Of a stretch of 64,000 bases of DNA, positions 55,721 through 64,000 are shown in pieces. The stretch spans positions 1,200,433-1,264,432 of the forward strand of contig JAUJYN010000019.1 in NCBI GenBank assembly GCA_030737835.1, given 5' to 3'. The translations under genes were made by a program, and so were the position numbers. The notes beneath the pieces were generated by a model, which saw only the letters and a program-made list of their open reading frames with translations, had not been told where the DNA came from and did not search any database. This DNA is from Acorus gramineus (Eukaryota; Streptophyta; Magnoliopsida; Acorales; Acoraceae). Every line of letters starts with the position of its first letter. Within the stretch, counting starts at the first letter, position 1.

Positions 55721-56772
55721 CCTCTTTTTCTCTTTCATTGCCTTGAAACCCTAGAAATTTCAAACCCTAAAAGATCTTCTTCTTCTTGTTTTCGGCACCA
55801 TTGTTGAGGAGCTCGGGAAGGGGTTCGAATAGAGAGTTCTTGTGAGTATTATCCTCTGTTTATGAAGAGTTTTGGTTTATAATGATTCCCTTTAGATGTT
55901 CTTTTAATATGATCTCGTTTTCAAGGTTTTTCCAAGCAAAGAGAATAGTTTTCTTCCTGTTTCTTAAGTGTTTTCGCACGATTTCGAATTGATTGTTTTA
56001 ACAATGATATAATGATGATTTTATGATGTTTTTGTAAGTCTTTCATGTAAAAATAAATATGCTTATGTATATGCCATGCTTAGGTTAATTCGTTAAGGTA
56101 GAAATCATGTTTTGATGATCTTTAAGTTTTGTTTGACCCTTATATGCATAGATCCAAACCTATACATGCTTTTATGATTATTTTTAAGAGTTTTTTTATC
56201 ATAGATCCATGTTAGTTGTTTCTACATATAATAGATCTATGGTTTTCGAAGATTTTTATAATATGAGTTAATTATTTTTATACATGTCCTTTTTATGAAT
56301 CCTTTTAAATCTAGGGTTTTGAATAGAAGAATATCATGCTAGGTATAATAATATGTTATCTCTTGCGGTTTTCAAAGGATTTCATAAATTATATTCAGAC
56401 CCTTGGGTGCACCAAGTATTTTATGTTTCATCGATGTTTTTATCGTTTTTCTGTAAGCTAGGCTTTCGAATGGATTTTTCTTTATACGATCTTCGATCTA
56501 TCTCATAAATGATTTGTATCATTTTATCTATTTTATATTACTTTTTTACCTATGTTAAATATGCAGTTTTTCAATGGTGTTTTAAATGAGTTTTGGATTA
56601 GTTTTTAATTGGACTTTTCGAGATGGGTTCTCTTCTGTTTTATGCCATTTTAAACGACTCGTGTATGGTTTTCCATGATATAACGTGTTAGGATGTTTTA
56701 ATAAAAATAAGGTTTCGTGTTTTCTACCTCGGGACAGCTCCCCTCCCATGAGATTCGTCGTGCGTGTTCAGG

Positions 56773-56860
56773 ACGGCTTCAGGAGGAGCCGTCAGTTTGT
56801 TTGGGCGGTTCTAGAGGAACCGTCAGGTATGTTTCGGACGGCCCCTATGGTGCCGTCGGG
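56773..56860 (+). repeat. Three consecutive GACGG/CCGTC hairpins
   Basis: GACGGCT...AGCCGTC, GGCGGTTC...GGAACCGTC and GGACGGC...GCCGTC arms follow one another with loops of four to ten bases. Confidence 0.8.
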
Positions 56861-56866
56861 TTGGTC

Positions 56867-59632
56867 TGTCACGCCCCAGGGCGGCCGTCCCCGAGACGTG
56901 GCAATAATAAAATATCAGCTATCAATACCTAAGGTCAATAAAGACTCCAACAACAATACACAAGGTGGCAAAGCGAAGATAATGATAACTGACTGAAAAG
57001 CAGAAGCATAATATATAAACAATATCTGTAAATCAAAAACATTATTATATACTCGAATACACAATCACTGTCCTGTGAGAGCCAAGTCCAGACCAAAGAA
57101 AATACAACTTGTGCCATATGCACGATTTACAATACATACAAGACTCTAGGACTGCTGACAGCCTCGCACTCGCCATCGCCGGAAGAACGCTCCACGCCCA
57201 TAAGACCACGCCACCGAGAAGCTCTAGCTCCACGCCCAACACTGCCCCTGAAAAGAAATAGTATGCGAGGGGTGAGCTACAAGCTCAGTGAGTGGTTGGA
57301 AACCAATCACCATACAACAGTTCAGAACATAAACAATTTCCTTTCAAGGAAATCATGGGTGGAAACCCATGGATAACTGGGTCACGCGACTGCGCAACCA
57401 ACCTCACCCTCACCCTCAATCCCGAAGGGAGACTCTTGGAACTGTTGGGGAGAGACCATACCGTCGGTCGAAGAGAAGCAGAATTACTGGTCTACACAAA
57501 ACTACTAAATCATCTACATCTAGATAAGTGCCCAACGATGTCTTTGAACATCGATACGGGACCGGACCCAACAACTATGGGAACGGTCGAACAACGAATG
57601 GGTCACGCGGCGGTGTGTCTTCACCTCATCCTCACCCTCACCCCCTTAGAGGTGACATCGGACTTTTGGAAGAGATTTAGACTGCTCTACACCCTTGGTC
57701 CACCAGTAGCCCTTACCCCACGCAGCCTCTACCTGGTATACTCCCACGATCAGTACGCTTCTGAATGCATCGGTGGTACCTACGGATGGGAGCCCTCTGT
57801 CAGGACAGCTTTAACGCCTGGGAGTTCCTACATCGGATCCAACGAAGGGGAGAATGATCCCACGCTCACAACATCATTCGGTAACCCTCTCCCGGGTAGC
57901 CTCTACCTGGTATACTCCCACGATCAGTACGCTCCCGAATGCATCGGTGGTACCTACGGATGGGAGCCCTCTGTCAGGACAGCTACAACCCGGCCTCTTC
58001 AACTCACCGCTCTACACCCTTGGTCCACCGGTAGCCCTTTCCCCGGGTAGCCTCTACCTGGTATACTCCCATGGTCAGTACGTTCCTGAATGCATCGGTA
58101 GTACCTACAGATGGGAGCCCTCTGTCAGGACAGCTGTAATCCCGAGAAGTTCCTACATCGGATCCAACGAAGGGGAGAACGATCCCATGTTCGCAAAGTG
58201 AACCCAATGAAAGACAACTACTCTCGATAATCACTTATCGAGATATAGAATACTACTGTACTCCCACACCGTTGCGTCGCTCAGACACAAAGGGGTTACC
58301 TCTGCTCTCACGTAGAAGTAAGCCCATAAGCTAATGAATTCTCCTGAATTCCAAACGAGGGCATCGCTCGGATGCACGGGGCGATTACATCACTAGTGCT
58401 CTAACTAATAAGGTACAACCCGACAGCGGGTCATACCCACGCCTATTCCAGATAGGCCTAATTAGTTTTAACATGCGCATATATTTTATAGGAGAATTTA
58501 ATCTTAGTTGTGTGCATGAACCATATGCACGATCACATATCAATTAATCATAGGGATACTCCCTAATCATAGATTTACATCATAATAAATCATACAACAT
58601 GCATACATGGTCATTAATCACATAAACATACAAAATATACTCTAATATCCGTTGGATATCGCCAACTTAAAAGAAAGGGTCAAGCGCGATCTCGCGCACT
58701 AACAGGTGCATGCCAATATTCCAAACGAACCTGAGTCAAGTAGGAAATCGCCTCTACTTACTCAGTTCGTTTAGAGGGAGAGGGCGAGAGAGATCATCAT
58801 CTCATGCAGCTGGTCATAGCTTTGCCCCATTAGCATGGGCGCAACAGCTACACCACGCCCTCGAGTCTTATCGCAAGGGAATATTAGGCAGGTGCCCATT
58901 ATTAACCCAGACTTAATCATACTGTATATTCCCATTAATATGGTGGGAGTAGCATTACAATACTACCTAAGACATGCCATATTCTATACATCCATACACA
59001 TTTACAACATGCATGCCCATACTAGAGGGCGCATGCAACACAATCATTCATACATAGATACAACACATGTATATAAGCCTTGCATGCAAGATATCTACAT
59101 ATTATAGCTTAAGCATGGCCATACTACTTATCTACACAAGTAGTATAGCTAGGGGGCCCCATCGATGCGCGACGCGCGACTACGTGCGTCGAGCGCATCC
59201 CTAGAGGGGGGGGATTGGATTGAACCACTCACCATACAACCCGGGACCTCGCGCATCCCATCCGACGAGATCTGCAAGGTAGGGGCATCCATTTTGGTGA
59301 GTAACAACACAATTTACACAGAAATCATTAGAAATACCCAAGGCTTAGACATGCACGCATACGGGCTCGCACGCATGGGAGCACGCGCGTACGCACGCAT
59401 GCCCGGGTGCCCCAGCACCTACCCGAGACCCTGGGCAGCCCTGCGCATGCCCCAGCACGCGCACGCACGCGCACGCACGCGCGCGCGCGCACTTGTCCCC
59501 AGCCCCGCGCCCAGGCGCATGCCCAAGCGCACTGCCCCGCGCGCGGGCACATTCGCGCGCACTCGCGCACACTCCCGCGCACACCCCCGCTCGCGCCAGC
59601 GTCCACGCGCACCCTCGCACCCACTCCGCGCG
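56867..59632 (-). mobile_element. Family-A LTR, reverse, interrupted
   Basis: Begins TGTCACGCCCCAGGGCGG; shows three tandem units (57700-58140), the GAATTCNNNNGAATTC-type motif and the acceptor side of the intron-like segment (CTGCAAG near 59271). It stops in the GC-rich core at 59632 where a forward A element begins. The rest lies beyond the window. Confidence 0.87.
59455..59492. repeat. Alternating purine-pyrimidine tract
   Basis: 38 bases of unbroken purine-pyrimidine alternation made of GC and AC steps, including (GC)n. A candidate Z-DNA former in the GC-rich core of the A LTR. Confidence 0.85.
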
Positions 59633-62600
59633 TGTTATGCCTGTGTCATTTGGAGCGCTCTGATTGAAAATTTGGTTACATAATTTTTTTTTTCTCCTAG
59701 AAGTTATATATTTCCAATTTGGTATTTGGATTTGATTTTGTTAAACTCCAATATGAAGAGGTTTAAATATGATTTTATTATGAGATGCTTAGTTTTGAGT
59801 TAGCTTTCGTACAAAAGTGGAATTAGATCAACTGGATTCATGTAGAAAGAGTTATGGGTATTTTTCAAAGTATACCCCGGGGATGAAAAATTCTGGCAGC
59901 AGCCCTTGTCAATGTTTTGGTCTCATTTCGGAATAGCTGGAAGGATTATTTGATGTTGGCATAAACATCAAAGTTGTAGATCATCTGCTTGGCTTTCCAA
60001 AGAATTTTGAATTGTGCAATTTGGAGCTATATTGAGAAAGTTATGGCTGTTCTAGTGAAGCATGTACAAAATTTCTGGTCAGGGATGAATTGGTCATTTT
60101 GTACCCCTCTTTAGATATTTATTTGGGAAAAATATCTCTTCCACTCTCTCTCCCACACTCTCACATCAACTTCTTGTCTCTCTTTCTCTCTTTCAAAGCC
60201 CCCCAAGTGTTTGTGTTTATTCCCCAAAGAGAAGTGAAGGAGACGGTGCAAGTGCAAGCCTAGCTTTGTGTAGGTTTTGTTGTTGTTGTTGATCTCCTCT
60301 CTCTCAAGCACCCTCTCATATCTTGTTCTCCCCCCCCCTGATTTTCAGCCAAGAAGGAGGCTGAGGAGGCTGAAGAGGTAGTGGTGGTGGTGGTTGAGCA
60401 AATCGTGGGCACGTCGAGAGCCCCGCATCTCCCCCTTTCCGTTTCCCTCTTTTGGTAAGTTCTCTTCCCCTTCTTTTTGATTTTTAGGGCTGTTGGGATG
60501 GTTGGGGAGGTCATGCATGCTAGGTAGAGGAGTTAGAGTGGGTGTGAGGGGTTGGGGAGGGTTAAAAAGAGGTTGGGAGAGGCTGGGCGCGCGTTGGGGG
60601 CAGTCTGCTCTCGTGCGCGCGCAAGCGGGCGCTGGCAGGCGCAGGCGAGCGCCCAGACGCGCGCGGGTGGGTGCGCGCGAGCGCGCGGGTACGCGCGGAG
60701 TGGGCGCGCGGGTGCGCGCGGGCGCTGGCGCGAGCGGGAGTGCGCCTGGAAGCAGGGCTGGGGGCCAGTGCGCGCGTGCACGTGCGTGCGCGTGCTTGGG
60801 CATGCGCGGGGCTGCCCAGGGTCTCGGGTAGGTGCTGGGGCACCCGGGCATGCGTGCGTACGCGCGTGCTCGCATGCGTGCGAGCCCGTATGCGTGCATG
60901 TCTAAGTCTTTGGTATTTCTAATGATTTCTAAGTGTAAATTGTGATGTTACTCACCAAATGGGATGCCCCTACCTTGCAGATCTCGTCGGATGGGATGCG
61001 CGAGGTCCCGGGATGTATGGTGAGTGGTTCGATCCAATCCCCCCCCCCCTCTCGGAATGCGCTCGATGCGTGTAGACGCGCGTCGCGCATCGATGGGGCC
61101 CCTTAAGCCATAATATCTAGATATCTTGCATGCTAGGCTTATATACATTTATTGTATCTATGTATGAATGATTGTGTTGTATGCGCCCCTCTAGTATGGG
61201 CATGTGTGTTGTAAATGTGTATGGATGTATAGAATATGACATGTCTTAGGTAGTATTGTAATACTACTCCCTCCATATTAATGGGAATATACAGTATAAT
61301 TAAGTCTGGGTTAATAACGGGCACCTGCCTAATATTCCCTTGCGATAAGACTCGAGGGCGTGGAGCTGTTGCGCCCATGCTAATGGGGCAAAGCTATGAC
61401 CAGCTGCATGAGATGATGATCTCTCTCGCCCTCTCCCTCTGAACGAACTGAGTAAGTAGATGTGATTTCCTACTTGACTCAGGTTCGTTTGGAATATTGG
61501 CATGCACCTGTTAGTGCGCGAGATCGCGCTTGACCCTTTCTTTTAAGTTGGCGATATCCAACGGATGTTAGAGTATATTTTGTATGGTTATGTGATAAAT
61601 GACCATGTATGCATGTTGTATGATTTATTATAATATAAATCTATGATTAGGGAGTATCCCTATGATTAATTGATATGTGATCGTGCATGTGGTTCATGCA
61701 CATAACTAAGATTAAATTCTCCTCTAAAATATATGCGCATGTTAAAACTAATTAGGCCTAGCTGGAATAGGCGTGGGTATGACCCGCTGTCGGGTTGTAC
61801 CTTATTAGTTAGAGCGCTAGCGATGTAATCGCCCCGTGCATCCGAGCGATGCCCTCGTTTGGAATTCAGGAGAATTCATTAGTATATGGGTTTACTTCTA
61901 CGTGAGAGCAGAGGTAACCCCTTTGTGTCTGAGCGACGCAGCGGTGTGGGAGTACAGTAGTATTCTATATCGCGATAAGTGATTATCGAGAGTAGTTGTT
62001 TTTCATTAGGTTCGCTTTGCGAACATGGGATCGTTCTCCCCTTCGTTGGATCCGATGTAGGAACTTCTCGGGATTACAGCTGTCCTGACAGAGGGCTCCC
62101 GTCCGTAGGTACCACCGACGCGTTCGGAAGCGTACTGATAGTGGGAGTATACCAGGTAGAGGCTACCCGGGGAAAGGGCTACCGGTGGACCAAAGGTGTA
62201 GAGCGGTGTGTTGAGGGGGCCCGGGTGTAGCTGTCCTGACAGAGGGCTCCCATCCGTAGGTACCACTAATGCATTCAGGAGCGTACTGATCGTGGGAGTA
62301 TACCAGGTAGAGGCTACCCGGGAGAGGGTTAACAAATGATGTTGCGAGTGTGGGATCGATCTCCCCTTCGTTGGATCCGATGTAGGGACTCCCCAGGCGT
62401 TATAGCTGTCCTGACATAGGGCTCCCGTCCGTAGGTACCACCGACGCGTTCAGAAGCGTACTGATAGTGGGAGTATACCAGGTAGAGGCTACGCGGGGGA
62501 AAGGGCTACCGGGTGGACCAGGGGTGTAGAGCAGTCTAAGTCTCTTCCCAAAGTCCCAAGAGTCTCCCTCTAGGAGTAAGGGTAAGGATGAGGTGAAGAT

Positions 62601-63342
62601 AATCGCCGCGTGACCCATTCGTTGTTCGACCGTTCCCATAGTTGTTGAGTCCGGTCTCGTATCGATGTTCAAAAACATCGTTGGGCAGTTATCTAGATGT
62701 AGATGATCTAGTAGCGTTGTGTAGACCAGTAATTCCGGGTCTCTTTGACCGACGGTATAGTCTCTCCCCAACAGTCCCAAGAGTCTCCCTCCGGGAGTGA
62801 GGGTGAGGGTGAGGTTGGTTGCGCTGCCGCGTGACCCTGTTAAACATGGGTTTCCACCCATGTTTACCTTGAAAGGGAATGGCTTATGTATTGAACTGTT
62901 GTATGGTGATTGGTTTCCAGCCACTCAGCTTGTAGCTCACCCCCTCGCATACTGTTTCTTTTCAGGGGCAGTGTTGGGCGTGGAGTTGGAGTTTCCCTGT
63001 GGCGTGGTCTTATGGGCGTGGAGCGTTCTTCCGGCGGATGGCGAGTGCGAGGCTGTCAGCAGTCCTAGAGTCCTTGTATGTATTGTAAATCGTGCATGTG
63101 GCACAGGTTGTATTTTCTTTGGTCTAGACTTGGCTCTCACAGGACAGTGATTGTGTATTCGAGTCTGTAATAATGTTTTTGATTTACAGACATTGTTTAT
63201 ATATTATGCTTCCGCTTTTCAGTCAGTTATCATTATCTTGCTTTGCCACCTTGTGTATTGTTGTTGGAGTCTTTATTGACCTCAGGTATTGATAGCTGAT
63301 ATTTTATTATTTCCACGTCTCGGGGACGCCTGGGGCGTGACA
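59633..63342 (+). repeat. 5' LTR of right-hand A element
   Basis: Starts TGTTATGCCTGTGTCATT, ends CTGGGGCGTGACA; 3710 bp. Three tandem units at 62085-62520. Close to 4565-8353 by eye; it lacks the long (TC)n. Confidence 0.9.
60455..60980 (+). other. Intron-like segment in right-hand A LTR
   Basis: Donor TTTG|GTAAGT and acceptor ACCTTGCAG|ATC; 526 bp. The second donor G|GTGAGTGG is intact at about 61019. Confidence 0.45.
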
Positions 63343-64000
63343 AAAAGTTGGTATCAGAGCCTGGTCCTGTCAGAGCCTAAGTCTAGTCGTATAGATGATG
63401 AGTCATAGGATTGTTATCCGAGTACTCTTGTTTTAGAAGTTATCTTAGGTTGCTGACATGCCTCCTCGCATCCGTTGACGTGGACGTGACCCCCTGGACC
63501 CACCCTTAAGTTGTCGATTGGGTCGACTGGTTAGGGTCAGTTGTTGGATCTCTTGTTGTGGGATTAAGGCTTGGGTAGGAGATTCTAGCCTAGTAGTGTG
63601 ATAGTGATGAATTGGTTGCAATTTCTAAGGTATGGATTGCGTCTCGATAATGGAGCTCTTTCCCGTGCATCGGTATTGCTAGTAACCATTGAGTTCGCGT
63701 GCGGTGCCAGTTTCAAGTGTTGAGGATGTGGAGTATTGCTCATTAAGGGGTGATGTCTTCTTCCAGCCTTCCTACTCAGGATAAGGGGCCTTGCAGGGTC
63801 AGCGTTGAGACCCGGGCTAGGGTACTCCGTGTTTCTTGTTTGGTTGTCGGGATATCCTATATCGGGACCTCATGGTGCCCTTCCGAGGTACTTTTCCCAG
63901 TCAAGGAATACCTATGAAGCATCAAATGATGATGAATTTTTCCTCTCACTTGGAAGGTGCTGTAGCGAGTGGTGATGCGTACGATCGGGATTGGGTGCAT
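63343..64000 (+). pseudogene. Degenerate gag start of right-hand A element
   Basis: Matches 8354-9010 almost base for base by eye: primer site, MPPR-type gag start (63458) followed at once by frame loss, the dispersed module at 63783-63890, and the TTTTTCCTCTCACTTGGAAG block. No open frame. Confidence 0.8.
63349..63360 (+). other. Primer binding site of right-hand A element
   Basis: TGGTATCAGAGC after the LTR; one extra A in the spacer. Confidence 0.92.

Larger units (their letters stand above)
55290..56866 (+). repeat. Start of an unidentified LTR-like sequence
   Basis: It begins TGTAACGACTATGATTTTTC, has a TTATAAA box (55714-55720) and a leader ending in a possible donor CTT|GTGAGT (55842), then AT-rich DNA. 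Two groups of short inverted repeats with GACGG/CCGTC arms lie at 55518-55600 and 56773-56860. It is cut at 56867 by a reverse A LTR, so its end is unknown. No coding frame. Confidence 0.45.
59633..64000 (+). mobile_element. Forward family-A retrotransposon, left part
   Basis: 5' LTR 59633-63342, then primer site and internal DNA to the window edge. Left flank GCGCG. The interior shows the same decayed gag start as 8468 (ATGCCTCCTCGCATCC, at 63458) and the dispersed module (63783-63890). It is inserted head-to-head in a reverse A LTR. Confidence 0.88.

Overview
The window is a repeat-dense stretch of a flowering-plant nuclear genome, probably a large one. I see no ordinary host gene, rRNA, tRNA gene or CRISPR array. 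Almost every base belongs to nested retrotransposons. The coding remnants are plant-type: a Ty3/gypsy chromovirus with a C-terminal chromodomain (best fit Tekay/Del lineage), a Tat/Ogre-type gypsy element, and a DUF4218 fragment of a CACTA (En/Spm) transposon. I cannot name the species.

Two related LTR families dominate. Family B has LTRs starting TGTTATATATGTGTCAC, 2.5-3.2 kb long, and carries gag-pol. Family A has LTRs starting TGTTATGCCTGTGTCATTTG, 3.5-3.8 kb long, and carries only a decayed, internally deleted gag-pol. Both normally end in GGACGGCCGCCCTGGGGCGTGACA-like sequence and share the same initiator-Met tRNA primer site, so A looks like a non-autonomous partner of B.

Layout. 1-2959: reverse B LTR, running off the window. 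2960-4564: reverse A element (internal DNA plus start of its LTR). 4565-17936: forward A element with 5' LTR 4565-8353. It is interrupted by a reverse A solo LTR (9898-16552), which itself holds a B solo LTR (12055-15151). 17937-22284: start of another reverse A LTR holding a B solo LTR (19077-22266). 22285-31263: B element with a mosaic interior. 31264-33400: AT-rich DNA with LTR-like marks on the minus strand. 33401-33759: CACTA DUF4218 fragment, cut by a Tat-type element whose 5' LTR is 33760-34955. That Tat element is split by an A-like solo LTR (35297-38788, TSD TATAC) and by a complete B element (39448-49383, TSD TCTCG). It then continues with gag, two protease-like domains, tandem repeats where RT/RNase H/most of integrase should be, and an integrase C-terminus (to 52795). 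52796-55289: Tat 3' region and a second hairpin-bearing LTR-like segment. 55290-56866: start of an unidentified LTR-like sequence. 56867-59632: reverse A LTR. 59633-64000: forward A element.

The most interesting signals are: a leader intron/micro-exon pattern conserved inside both LTR families; a 120-bp MITE-like module with 11-bp flanking direct repeats and an empty site in the same window; a propagated gag-pol-dead A family; a B element whose protease/RT was replaced by A-family DNA; and a Tat derivative with duplicated protease-like domains and tandem repeats in place of its polymerase. All calls come from reading the sequence; no alignment or database search was run.
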